A stretch of 64,000 bases of DNA, taken from contig NZ_KI530745.1 of assembly GCF_000488255.1 (NCBI RefSeq), positions 310,001 to 374,000 on the forward strand. Reading direction: 5' to 3'. The notes beneath the pieces were generated by a model, which was not told the DNA's origin, made no database searches, and worked only from the letters and a program-made list of their open reading frames with translations. Shown one piece after another: positions 57,230-64,000 of the stretch (its first letter is position 1; each line of letters starts with the position of its first letter). Position numbers and translations under genes: made by a program. The DNA is from Acinetobacter indicus CIP 110367. Lineage in GTDB: Bacteria > Pseudomonadota > Gammaproteobacteria > Pseudomonadales > Moraxellaceae.

Positions 57230-57547
57230 ATGCTAAAACTGATTTTTTATGTGCCTGAATCGCATCTGGAAGCCACCAAAGCTGCTGTATTTAAAGCCGG
57301 TGGTGGGGGAATCGGCGATTATGAACACTGTGCCTGGCAGGTGCTGGGCACCGGGCAATTTAAACCCTTACGTGGCGCAGACCCGTATATTGGGGAAGTC
57401 GGCACGCTTGAAAAAGTAGAGGAATGGCGGGTGGAAATTATTGTACCGGAAGATAACGCAGCAAATGTAGCCCGTGCCTTAAAAGATAGCCATCCTTATG
57501 AAGAACCGGCATTCGAGTTTATTCAGATGATAGATGTGCAGTTTTAA
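57230..57547 (+). CDS. NIF3/YqfO-like small protein
   Basis: A 105-residue protein of the NIF3-like (YqfO CutA1-like) domain type. Motifs are KLIFYVPESHLEATKAAVFKAGGGGIGDYEHCAWQ (split), TGQFKPLRGADPYIGEVG and the C-terminal DSHPYEEPAFEFIQM. The stand-alone domain is common in Gammaproteobacteria; its biochemical role is unsettled. GGGAG is 6 bp before ATG 57230. Two hairpins follow the gene. Confidence 0.88.
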   Translation: MLKLIFYVPESHLEATKAAVFKAGGGGIGDYEHCAWQVLGTGQFKPLRGADPYIGEVGTLEKVEEWRVEIIVPEDNAANVARALKDSHPYEEPAFEFIQMIDVQF

Positions 57548-57576
57548 TTATTGAATATTGGAATATCTGACAGAGA

Positions 57577-57602
57577 GGGAGAGCCTTTTAATCAGCTCTC
57601 CC
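57577..57602. terminator. Perfect hairpin after the NIF3-like gene
   Basis: GGGAGAGC / GCTCTCCC, 8-bp arms with a 10-base loop, but no T run. It is probably part of a double hairpin with the next terminator. Confidence 0.4.
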
Positions 57603-57611
57603 TTGTGCAGC

Positions 57612-57649
57612 AGTCCCGCTTCTCTCTTAAAGAAAAGTGGGACTTTTTA
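57612..57649. terminator. Terminator between the NIF3-like gene and the nitroreductase
   Basis: AGTCCCgCTT...AAGtGGGACT stem followed by five T on the plus strand. It also lies 9 bp after the convergent nitroreductase stop, so it could serve both. Confidence 0.75.
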
Positions 57650-57657
57650 CATCTTGT

Positions 57658-58449
57658 TTAAACTTTCTGAATAAACAACTCCCGGTCAAACCGGTATTGC
57701 GGGAAGAACACGCCATCTTTCGCACGTTCACCGGCAGCAATTACCATCACCACATATTGCTGTTCATTCAGCTTTAAGATTTTACGCACCATTGGCTCAT
57801 CAAAACCTTCCATCATACAGCTGTCAAAGCCATAAGCGCGTAAGGCCAGCACCAGATTTTCACAGGCCAAAGCGGTAGTTTTCGAGGCCCACAGTTTGGC
57901 ATCGGCCGGATGAAATGCCGACACTGGCAATTGCTTGTCCAAGCTACGTGCCACTTTAAAGGCCACTTTTTTGAAATGACCGAAGGCATTGAAATAGCCA
58001 GTTTTATAATTATAGGGAATAAATTTATAGTATTTTTTTACCGGGGCTGGCGCTTCAGGAAACGGGAACTCGGAAATATTGAGTTTGGCCATTTCATCAA
58101 TGCGGTCGGTGCGTGCTACACAAACAATCAGCTCGGCCGCAGTTCTGGCTGCTAGCTGACTCAGACAGGCTTTGACCAGCTGCTTTTTCTTGGCCGGATT
58201 CTGGACCACATAAAAGGTCCACGGCTGTAAATTGGAGGAGTTCGGTGCCAGTAAGGCTAAATCCAGGCAGGCATCTAAAATATCCGCTGGAATGGGCTTG
58301 TCTGTAAATTTACGTACTGAACGGCGACTGGTGATGACTTTACGAAAGTTTTCGACATCAATATCTTGTGGTGCCGGTTCGTAATAGCGTTTTTTCTCGG
58401 TTGAAGATGATGCAGAGTTTAAAGATGAGGGATCTGACGAATTTGACAT
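57658..58449 (-). CDS. Nitroreductase-family FMN oxidoreductase
   Basis: A 263-residue flavoenzyme. It has an FMN-binding N-terminal motif VITSRRSVRKFTDKPIP, LALLAPNSSNLQPWTFYVVQ and AADAKLWASKTTALACENLVLALRAYG (split), with a C-terminal MVIAAGERAKDGVFFPQ. A Ser-rich N-terminal extension precedes the domain. It reduces nitro compounds or quinones with NAD(P)H; the natural substrate is unknown. The start could also be 58458; neither has a strong ribosome site. Confidence 0.87.
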   Translation of the reverse strand: MSNSSDPSSLNSASSSTEKKRYYEPAPQDIDVENFRKVITSRRSVRKFTDKPIPADILDACLDLALLAPNSSNLQPWTFYVVQNPAKKKQLVKACLSQLAARTAAELIVCVARTDRIDEMAKLNISEFPFPEAPAPVKKYYKFIPYNYKTGYFNAFGHFKKVAFKVARSLDKQLPVSAFHPADAKLWASKTTALACENLVLALRAYGFDSCMMEGFDEPMVRKILKLNEQQYVVMVIAAGERAKDGVFFPQYRFDRELFIQKV

Positions 58450-58543
58450 GGGAACCATCACAAAAGAAATAAAAGAAAGAGAAAACAGCTAAACCATAAA
58501 AACGTAGGTACAGTGACTGCACCTACGTTGATGAGCATAATAC

Positions 58544-59344
58544 TTAATGAAACTGGGTAAAGTCAGGTTTACGTTTTTGCATAAAAGCCTGTACAGCTTC
58601 CATCATTTCCGGTGAGCCGACCCGTTTCATAAAGATTTCCGCTTCATGATCAATACAGTCAATAATTTCATCCAAATTGTGTTTCATTAGCGCTTTGGTA
58701 TGTTTGAGAGAGGCCAGTGGCAAGGCTGCCAAAATGTGCGCCTGTTGCTGGGCAGTGGCATATACATCCTCTTCAATACTATTGACCAGACCGGCGTTTA
58801 GCGCTTTGTCGCTGTTAAACTTCTGAGCAGTTAGCAGCAGCTCTGCGGCTTTATGGAAACCGGCCTGCTGTACCAGCAGTTTGCTGGACGCACCTTCTGG
58901 GGACAGGCCGAGGCTCACAAATGGAATCTGGAACAGGGCAGTGTTGTCGCTATAGACTAAATCTGCATGTAATAACAGCGTGACCCCAATGCCAATGGCT
59001 ACACCACGCACCGCAGCAATTAGCGGTTTGGAAAAACGTGCAGCAGCTTTTAGCAATACAAAGGGTGGCGTATCTCCAGCTTTGCCTTGCAATGGTGTTT
59101 GAATAAACTTCATGAAGTCCTGCATGTCGTTACCGGCACTGAAATCAGCATCGGCTCCGCGTAAAATTACTACGCGGACGTCTTTATTCTGATCGGCTTC
59201 GTCCAGTGCCTGCGCAATCCAGAGATACAGTTCACCATACAGGGCATTTTTGGCTTCCGGGCGCTGAATGGCTAAGGTCAGTACGCCATTGTCTAAATTC
59301 GCATTCAAATGTGGATGGGGTTGTTGAATACAGCTCAGTGTCAT
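58544..59344 (-). CDS. Enoyl-CoA hydratase/isomerase family protein
   Basis: A 266-residue crotonase-fold enzyme. Visible are LAIQRPEAKNALYGELYLW, the CoA/oxyanion region RGADADFSAGNDMQDF, AAVRGVAIGIGVTLLLHADLVY (split) and FVSLGLSPEGASSKLLVQQAG. Ser and Pro in place of a glutamate-rich second motif suggest an isomerase-like (PaaG-like) rather than classical hydratase activity. Likely beta-oxidation or aromatic-acid catabolism. Stands alone, divergent from nadM. Confidence 0.88.
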   Translation of the reverse strand: MTLSCIQQPHPHLNANLDNGVLTLAIQRPEAKNALYGELYLWIAQALDEADQNKDVRVVILRGADADFSAGNDMQDFMKFIQTPLQGKAGDTPPFVLLKAAARFSKPLIAAVRGVAIGIGVTLLLHADLVYSDNTALFQIPFVSLGLSPEGASSKLLVQQAGFHKAAELLLTAQKFNSDKALNAGLVNSIEEDVYATAQQQAHILAALPLASLKHTKALMKHNLDEIIDCIDHEAEIFMKRVGSPEMMEAVQAFMQKRKPDFTQFH

Positions 59345-59444
59345 CGTACTATCCTTGCTTTCAATTAATTTGAATTTATGGGCTTATTATGGCGAAAATT
59401 ATTGTTGACGCCACAACTGGTGAGTTCATAAAAGTTGATGTGCT

Positions 59445-60014
59445 ATGAATTATAAATTTGATTATCTTGTGTTTATTGGCCGCTTCCAGCCTTTTCATCT
59501 GGCACATATGCAGACCATTTTAATCGCGCTGGAGCAAAGTGAAAACGTGATTTTGGCACTGGGCTCTGCACAAGATGAACGCAATATCAAAAATCCGTTT
59601 ACTGCCGCTGAACGCCAGCAGATGATTCTGTCCAACTTTAGCCCAGAGCAGCAGCAGCGGGTCAAATTTGTGCATGTGGTCGATGTATATAACGATGAAA
59701 AATGGCAGAAACTGGTGAAAATGCTGGTGGCCACGGTGGCCGGACCAGAAGCCAAAGTCGGTTTAATTGGCCATTTTAAAGATGAGTCTTCCTATTATCT
59801 GCAATTTTTCCCGGAGTGGGAGATGGTCGAGCTTGACAGTCTGGAAGGTGCCATGTCTGCCACGCCGGTACGTGAAGCCTATTTTCGTGGAGAAATCTGG
59901 ACCGATGCCTTCCCGCCGGGCACAATCAAATTTTTACAGAATTTTCAGCACACGCCGGTTTATCAACAATTACAAGACAAATATCATGCGCAAGACCGTA
60001 GTAATCTCACCTAA
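59445..60014 (+). CDS. nadM: NMN/nicotinate-nucleotide adenylyltransferase NadM-type
   Basis: A 189-residue nucleotidyltransferase. The nucleotide-binding signature is GRFQPFHLAHMQTILIALEQ (HxxH at about 18-21), and the second motif SATPVREAYFRG is near residue 138, with GTIKFL in the tail. It matches the archaeal-type NadM also used by Acinetobacter and Francisella to join AMP to NMN in NAD synthesis or salvage. No ribosome site is visible. A 19-codon frame (ATG 59389) ends overlapping the start as ATGA, which could couple translation. Confidence 0.85.
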   Translation: MNYKFDYLVFIGRFQPFHLAHMQTILIALEQSENVILALGSAQDERNIKNPFTAAERQQMILSNFSPEQQQRVKFVHVVDVYNDEKWQKLVKMLVATVAGPEAKVGLIGHFKDESSYYLQFFPEWEMVELDSLEGAMSATPVREAYFRGEIWTDAFPPGTIKFLQNFQHTPVYQQLQDKYHAQDRSNLT

Positions 60015-60077
60015 GCTCGCCGGCTCCATCTTGTTAACGAGATAAAGCAAGCCAGCTGTGTAGCAAGGAGATAAGCG

Positions 60078-60662
60078 ATGAACTTGAACCCGTCACATGT
60101 AGCAAGGTCAAAGACCAAATGCTTACTGGGTGCGGCTATTATGCTGTTGGGTATCAGCCCGGCCTATGCCGAGCGCTGGACCTTGACCCCAAAAAGTGAA
60201 GTTGGTTTTGAGATTAAGTCCATGGGCGTGCAACTGGTCGGAGGGCAGTTTAAAGAGGTGCAGTCAGTCATGCATTTTGATCCAAAAGCACCGCAGCAGG
60301 CCTCAACCCAATTTGTGCTAAATGTGGACAGTCTGCAGCTGAGTAAACCGTCTTTAAGACATATGATTCTGGGCGAGGACTTATTCCATGCCCAAAAATA
60401 TAAAACCGTCAGTTTTAAAAGCACGCGTTTTACTGCTTTAGGTCCTGATCAATATCGTATTGCCGGTAATTTAACCCTACGCGGCGTGACGCGTCCGGTT
60501 GTTTTTCATACCAGTTTAAAACCGAATACAGGAAACCCGAAATTGCTGGATGTGCAATCATCAACCCAAATTCAGCGTAGTGATTTCGGTATGAAAAAGG
60601 CGATGGGTGGTGTTGGAGAAAAGGTCAATATTCAGCTTAAAGGTCAGTGGCGTGTTCAATAA
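60078..60662 (+). CDS. YceI-family periplasmic protein
   Basis: A 194-residue secreted protein with a long N-terminal segment and signal peptide (LLGAAIMLLGISPAYA, cut near residue 31), followed by the YceI lipocalin-like domain. Motifs are WTLTPKSEVGFEIKSMG, FDPKAPQQASTQFVLN, MILGEDLFHAQKYKTVSFKS and ITGNLTLRGVTRPV-type RIAGNLTLRGVTRPVVF. YceI proteins bind polyisoprenoids. A strong ribosome site AAGGAGATAA precedes the ATG. Confidence 0.93.
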   Translation: MNLNPSHVARSKTKCLLGAAIMLLGISPAYAERWTLTPKSEVGFEIKSMGVQLVGGQFKEVQSVMHFDPKAPQQASTQFVLNVDSLQLSKPSLRHMILGEDLFHAQKYKTVSFKSTRFTALGPDQYRIAGNLTLRGVTRPVVFHTSLKPNTGNPKLLDVQSSTQIQRSDFGMKKAMGGVGEKVNIQLKGQWRVQ

Positions 60663-60692
60663 TGAGATAACAATAGACGTGATGAGTGAATT

Positions 60693-60722
60693 AAAAGCCT
60701 GAGCTTGTATCAGGCTTTTTTC
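60693..60722 (+). terminator. Rho-independent terminator after the yceI-type gene
   Basis: AAAAGCCTGA / TCAGGCTTTTTT with a 7-base loop. It can also end the convergent peroxiredoxin transcript. Confidence 0.9.
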
Positions 60723-60737
60723 CGATCCAGCAATTGT

Positions 60738-61199
60738 TTAACTGTTGGCTTGTAAGGTTTTTAAATCTTCCAGTACCTGCTCGGCATGTCCTGCAGCCTT
60801 GACTTTACGGTATTCCCTGACCAGCTGGCCATTATGGAAAATAAAGGTAGAGCGCTCAATCCCCATGACTTTTTTGCCATACATATTTTTTTCTTTAATC
60901 ACATCAAAATGCTGGCACAGCACTTCCTCCTTATCACTGATCAGATCAATCGTCAGGTTCTGTTTGGCGGTAAAGTTCTGATGCGCTTTCACCGAATCAC
61001 GCGACACGCCAAGAATGGTCGCACCCAATGCCTCAAACTGATCTTTCAGGCCAGAAAAATCTACCGCCTGCGTGGTACAGCCTGGAGTGGAATCCTTTGG
61101 ATAAAAATACACAATTAACCACTCAGCCTGTAGTTCAGCCAGATTGATTTCCGCCGTGGTGGTCGGAAAGGTCTGATTTGGTAAGTTCAAGTCGCTCAT
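60738..61199 (-). CDS. bcp: Thioredoxin-dependent peroxiredoxin (Bcp/PrxQ)
   Basis: A 153-residue peroxiredoxin reducing hydrogen and organic peroxides. The peroxidatic Cys is in YFYPKDSTPGCTTQAVDF (about residue 41). The usual resolving Cys five residues later is replaced by Val, so it should act as a 1-Cys form or use Cys in EVLCQHFDV. Other PrxQ features are ILGVSRDSVKAHQNF and GIERSTFIFHNG. Single gene, ribosome site AAAGGA upstream. Confidence 0.93.
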   Translation of the reverse strand: MSDLNLPNQTFPTTTAEINLAELQAEWLIVYFYPKDSTPGCTTQAVDFSGLKDQFEALGATILGVSRDSVKAHQNFTAKQNLTIDLISDKEEVLCQHFDVIKEKNMYGKKVMGIERSTFIFHNGQLVREYRKVKAAGHAEQVLEDLKTLQANS

Positions 61200-61310
61200 G
61201 ACATCGTCCTTTTACATTGTGTCAGTTTTTAAATTGCCTCTATCATACCGAATTTCCTGCGTTTTCTCACAAATTACCGGTAGAGAAAAGTGAACGCAGC
61301 AAACCGGGCA

Positions 61311-61336
61311 AAAAAAAGCCTGCAATGGATGCAGGC
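61311..61336 (-). terminator. Terminator after the small exported Cys-containing protein
   Basis: GCCTGCA / TGCAGGC with a 5-base loop, followed on the minus strand by eight T. It lies 19 bp after the stop at 61356. Confidence 0.88.
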
Positions 61337-61355
61337 CTCTGGAGGAACTATATGA

Positions 61356-61769
61356 TTATTTCTTTTGCTGCGCTTGCGCGGCTTTCATGGCTTCTTCAGT
61401 TAAGGTTTTTAATTTACCGGTTAACTGAGGACCAAAACATGCCTGTAAGTCTTTGTTTTGTTTTTGGACAAAAGCAAGGGTACTTGGGCTTTTCTTCTGG
61501 TTAATGGTACTTTGGATTTCCCATTTTTGTGCATTGGTCAGCTTGCCATCGGCTTCAACCGCACAGGTACAGTATTTGCTGACTTCAGCAGCGCTTAACT
61601 TTTTACCTTTTGCAGTTTCTTCTTTACAAACATTAATCAGCGCCGATTTTACATTGGTGCTTTTATATGCCTGTTGCAATTTGTCTGTGTTGGCCTGAGC
61701 AGATGTTGCGAATACGGCTACAGTAGACACAATCGCAGAAAGGATAATGTTTGATTTTAAATTCTTCAT
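61356..61769 (-). CDS. Small exported protein with conserved cysteines, unknown function
   Basis: A 137-residue protein with a signal peptide (NIILSAIVSTVAVFATSAQA, cut near residue 26). Its helical mature part has four cysteines (VCKEETA, KYCTCAVEAD, LQACFGPQ), suggesting two disulfides. Charged Lys/Gln-rich ends follow. ATG 61769 has AAGGTAG 6 bp before it. It comes 16 bp after queC on the same strand but looks functionally unrelated. No domain recognised. Confidence 0.8.
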   Translation of the reverse strand: MKNLKSNIILSAIVSTVAVFATSAQANTDKLQQAYKSTNVKSALINVCKEETAKGKKLSAAEVSKYCTCAVEADGKLTNAQKWEIQSTINQKKSPSTLAFVQKQNKDLQACFGPQLTGKLKTLTEEAMKAAQAQQKK

Positions 61770-61785
61770 AGATTCTACCTTGTCA

Positions 61786-62454
61786 TTACGGTATATAACG
61801 TGTCGGATCAGCCACACCTGCGTCTAGGAAACCCTGTTTACGTAAACGACAGCTATCGCATTTTCCACAAGCACGTCCTTGGTCATCTGCCTGGTAGCAA
61901 GACACCGTTTGACTATAGTCTACGCCATGATCAAGACCTAAGCGAATGATATTTGCTTTGGATAAATGTAACAAAGGTGTTTCAAATTTGAGTGGTTTTC
62001 CTTCTACGCCCACTTTGGTGGCCAGACGCGCCATATTGGCAAAAGCCTCAATAAACTCAGGACGACAGTCCGGATAACCCGAATAATCCACCGCGTTAAT
62101 ACCAATAACAATGGCTTCTGCATCAAATACTTCCGCTGCTGCCAGTGCATAAGACAGGAAGATGGTGTTACGTGCTGGCACATAAGTCACCGGAATACCA
62201 TCCTGTTCCTGCTCGGGTACCTCAATATTATGATCGGTCAGGGCAGAGCCACCTAAGTTACCTAAATCAATATTAATGACACGATGTTCTACACCTGCAC
62301 GCTGGGTTAAGGCTTTGGCAGCGTCCAGTTCAGTGGTTGAACGCTGGCCATAACGAAAACTGAGGGCGATACATTCATAACGCGCTTGCGCCCACGCTAA
62401 ACAGGTTGTTGAGTCTAAACCACCAGATAACAATACAATGGCACGAGGGCGCAT
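61786..62454 (-). CDS. queC: 7-cyano-7-deazaguanine synthase QueC
   Basis: A 222-residue PP-loop ATPase converting 7-carboxy-7-deazaguanine to preQ0 in queuosine synthesis. The P-loop is [16 protein letters not shown]. Also present are [25 protein letters not shown] and the zinc site [22 protein letters not shown] (split). ATG 62454 has GGAG 7 bp before it. Downstream of queE by about 100 bp on the same strand. Confidence 0.97.
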   Translation of the reverse strand: MRPRAIVLLSGGLDSTTCLAWAQARYECIALSFRYGQRSTTELDAAKALTQRAGVEHRVINIDLGNLGGSALTDHNIEVPEQEQDGIPVTYVPARNTIFLSYALAAAEVFDAEAIVIGINAVDYSGYPDCRPEFIEAFANMARLATKVGVEGKPLKFETPLLHLSKANIIRLGLDHGVDYSQTVSCYQADDQGRACGKCDSCRLRKQGFLDAGVADPTRYIP

Positions 62455-62552
62455 CAGAATCTCCAAAATAATAAAAAGCAATTTGAGCTGTGTATAAAGC
62501 TTTGCGTTTCGCAGCTTAATTTTGCAAACAGAGCAATTATACAGCAGCCTGA

Positions 62553-63263
62553 TTAACGACCAGTTTCATCATTCCACAGCAGTTTGTGTAACTGTAGCTG
62601 AAAACGAACAGGGAGATGGTCTTCTAAAATCCATTGGGCCAAATCACGGGCCAGTTGCGGCATGCGTGCGGCACCATTTTCAACTTCAAAGGCAGGGGAA
62701 AACCAGACGGTGCTGACTTTTTTATGCAGTTGATACAACTCCAGCTGCTGCTTCGACCATTCATAATCTTCACGGTTACAAATCACAAACTTGATTTGAT
62801 CGTGCGCAGTCAAATAGTCCAGATTCGAAAGCAAATTCCGTGCAACTTCCCCCGAGGTTGGGGTTTTTAAATCTAAAACTTTGGAAACACGCGGGTCTAC
62901 CTTAGATACATCTAAAGCACCGCTGGTTTCCAGAGACACTTCACAGCCTAAATCTGCTAATCGCTGCATTAAAGGCAGGGCATTCGGCTGTGCCAGCGGT
63001 TCACCGCCCGTCACGCAGACATACGGTGTGTTAAAGTCCAGCGTGGTCTGAATAATCGCTTCAAGTGACTGACGTTCGCCGCCTTCAAAAGAATAGGTGG
63101 TATCGCAATAAGTACAGCGCAGCGGACAACCGGTTAAACGGATAAATACGGTAGGCAGCCCTGAGGTATTGGCTTCGCCTTGTAATGAATAGAAGATCTC
63201 CGTGATGCGTAAACCCGCAGACGGATCAGAAACAGGAATAGCGGAAGATCGAAGCGTACTCAT
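62553..63263 (-). CDS. queE: 7-carboxy-7-deazaguanine synthase QueE
   Basis: A 236-residue radical-SAM enzyme making CDG from CPH4 in queuosine synthesis. It has [18 protein letters not shown], the iron-sulfur motif [18 protein letters not shown] (CxxxCxxC), [11 protein letters not shown] and a C-terminal [13 protein letters not shown]. Followed by queC; together they make preQ0 for tRNA modification. queD is not in the window. Confidence 0.97.
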   Translation of the reverse strand: MSTLRSSAIPVSDPSAGLRITEIFYSLQGEANTSGLPTVFIRLTGCPLRCTYCDTTYSFEGGERQSLEAIIQTTLDFNTPYVCVTGGEPLAQPNALPLMQRLADLGCEVSLETSGALDVSKVDPRVSKVLDLKTPTSGEVARNLLSNLDYLTAHDQIKFVICNREDYEWSKQQLELYQLHKKVSTVWFSPAFEVENGAARMPQLARDLAQWILEDHLPVRFQLQLHKLLWNDETGR

Positions 63264-63288
63264 AACAAATTAACCACCGGGTAGAAAA

Positions 63289-63324
63289 ACAAAAATCTCT
63301 ACGATCATTGCTAACCGTAGAGAT
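63289..63324 (-). terminator. Terminator after dapD
   Basis: ATCTCTACG (63295-63303) / CGTAGAGAT (63316-63324) followed by T5GT5 on the minus strand. A second small hairpin GGAGC-GATA-GCTCC (63328-63341) lies closer to the dapD stop. Confidence 0.85.
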
Positions 63325-63358
63325 GAGGAGCGATAGCTCCGCTTAAACTAAAGAAAAA

Positions 63359-64000
63359 TTAGTCTTCGCGTAATAAATCGTTCAGGCTGGTTTTCGCACG
63401 TGTTTGCGCGTCAACTTTTTTCACGATAATGGCAGCATATAAGCTGTATGTGCCGCATTTAGATGGCAGGCTGCCAGAAACAACTACAGAACCGGCAGGA
63501 ACACGGCCGTAGTGGATTTCGCCAGTTTCACGGTCATAAATCTTGGTAGATTGACCAATGTAAACGCCCATTGAAATCACAGAACCTTCTTCAACAATCA
63601 CGCCTTCCACGATTTCAGAGCGTGCGCCGATGAAGCAGTTATCTTCAATAATGGTCGGATTGGCTTGGAGTGGCTCAAGTACACCACCAATACCGACACC
63701 ACCAGACAAGTGTACATTTTTACCAATTTGTGCACATGAACCGACAGTGGCCCAAGTGTCTACCATAGTGCCTTCATCTACATATGCACCAATGTTGACA
63801 TAAGATGGCATCAGCACCACATTTTTTGCCTGGAACGAACCTTTACGTGCAACTGCAGGGGGTACTACGCGTACGCCAGCCGCTTTAAACTGTTCTTCAG
63901 TCCAGCCTTTGAATTTGGTGTCGACTTTGTCATAGAAACGAAGATCACATGACTCAATTGGTTTGTTGTCGTTCAGTTTAAAAGATAACAAAACGGCTTT
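63359..64000 (-). CDS. dapD: Tetrahydrodipicolinate N-succinyltransferase, C-terminal part
   Basis: The C-terminal 213 codons; the gene continues past the right edge. It is a left-handed beta-helix acyltransferase of the lysine pathway (adds succinyl from succinyl-CoA). Visible hexapeptide-repeat segments are [58 protein letters not shown] and [20 protein letters not shown]. The tail [18 protein letters not shown] is typical. It is the upstream pathway partner of lysA and dapF at 2.4-4.5 kb but lies far away. Confidence 0.96.
   Translation of the reverse strand, partial: KAVLLSFKLNDNKPIESCDLRFYDKVDTKFKGWTEEQFKAAGVRVVPPAVARKGSFQAKNVVLMPSYVNIGAYVDEGTMVDTWATVGSCAQIGKNVHLSGGVGIGGVLEPLQANPTIIEDNCFIGARSEIVEGVIVEEGSVISMGVYIGQSTKIYDRETGEIHYGRVPAGSVVVSGSLPSKCGTYSLYAAIIVKKVDAQTRAKTSLNDLLRED

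Noticed and set aside
1-64000. tRNA, rRNA, complete insertion sequence, prophage, toxin-antitoxin or defence island
   Set aside because: None found by eye. All sizeable intergenic regions were read, and gene content is consistent with core chromosome.

Overview
The window is a chromosomal stretch of a gammaproteobacterium in the Moraxellaceae, almost certainly an Acinetobacter species. Supporting this are the gene content and order (lptM-lysA-dapF-xerC, etfBA, gyrA-serC, lolCD-comEC, purNM-perM-hda, ybgC-tolQRAB-pal, ruvAB, nadM, queCE-dapD), a base composition near mid-40s % G+C, GyrA with Ser81/Glu85 in the quinolone region, and AT-rich intergenic spacers. It is core genome. I see no rRNA, tRNA, complete insertion sequence, prophage or CRISPR array.

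Layout. 1-2.0 kb: divergent AGCS symporter (partial) and CycA-type permease. 2.1-6.1 kb: LptM lipoprotein, lysine biosynthesis (lysA, dapF), a broken alpha/beta hydrolase and xerC. 6.3-8.1 kb: a small unknown protein, then a divergent Lrp-type regulator and LysE-family exporter. 8.5-11.1 kb: etfBA and a multi-pass membrane protein. 11.5-16.4 kb: gyrA with an enlarged C-terminal domain, a lipoprotein, serC. 16.4-19.6 kb: a tiny membrane protein, a gap with two perfect DnaA boxes, an unknown 310-residue protein, a YaiI/YqxD-type protein and an EamA transporter. 19.6-25.5 kb: PilZ-type protein, lolC-lolD, comEC, lipid A acyltransferase. 25.6-31.3 kb: S49 peptidase with a coupled hydrolase, purN/purM, perM, hda. 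31.4-37.1 kb: two tandem secreted CSLREA/GlyGly-CTERM proteins and a sigma factor - DUF3619 - DUF3106 operon behind a perfect 15-bp inverted repeat. 37.2-39.5 kb: RNA methyltransferase, fbp, a small acidic protein. 39.5-48.9 kb (minus strand): pal, tolB, tolA, tolR, tolQ, ybgC, a prematurely stopped membrane protein, ruvB, ruvA, dgt. 49-52 kb: a sodium:solute symporter with a 43-residue partner, then the longest gap (about 1.3 kb), holding a possible structured RNA ahead of purL. 52.1-64 kb: purL, a lipoprotein, a NIF3-like protein, nitroreductase, enoyl-CoA hydratase, nadM, YceI, peroxiredoxin, a small exported Cys protein, queC, queE and the C-terminal part of dapD.

Themes. Much of the window serves the cell envelope: Tol-Pal, Lol export, lipid A acylation, LptM, five lipoproteins (LptM and Pal among them) and two surface proteins apparently tailored for rhombosortase. 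The rest is biosynthesis (lysine, purines, serine, queuosine, NAD) and DNA topology, replication control and repair. The most unusual points are two genes interrupted by single in-frame stop codons with intact downstream coding sequence, the GyrA insertion, the PilZ protein with a helical insertion between its two ligand motifs, the tandem CSLREA pair, the sigma-factor operon with its palindrome, the paired DnaA boxes, and the candidate structured RNA. All functional statements come from reading motifs and remembered family features. No database search was run.
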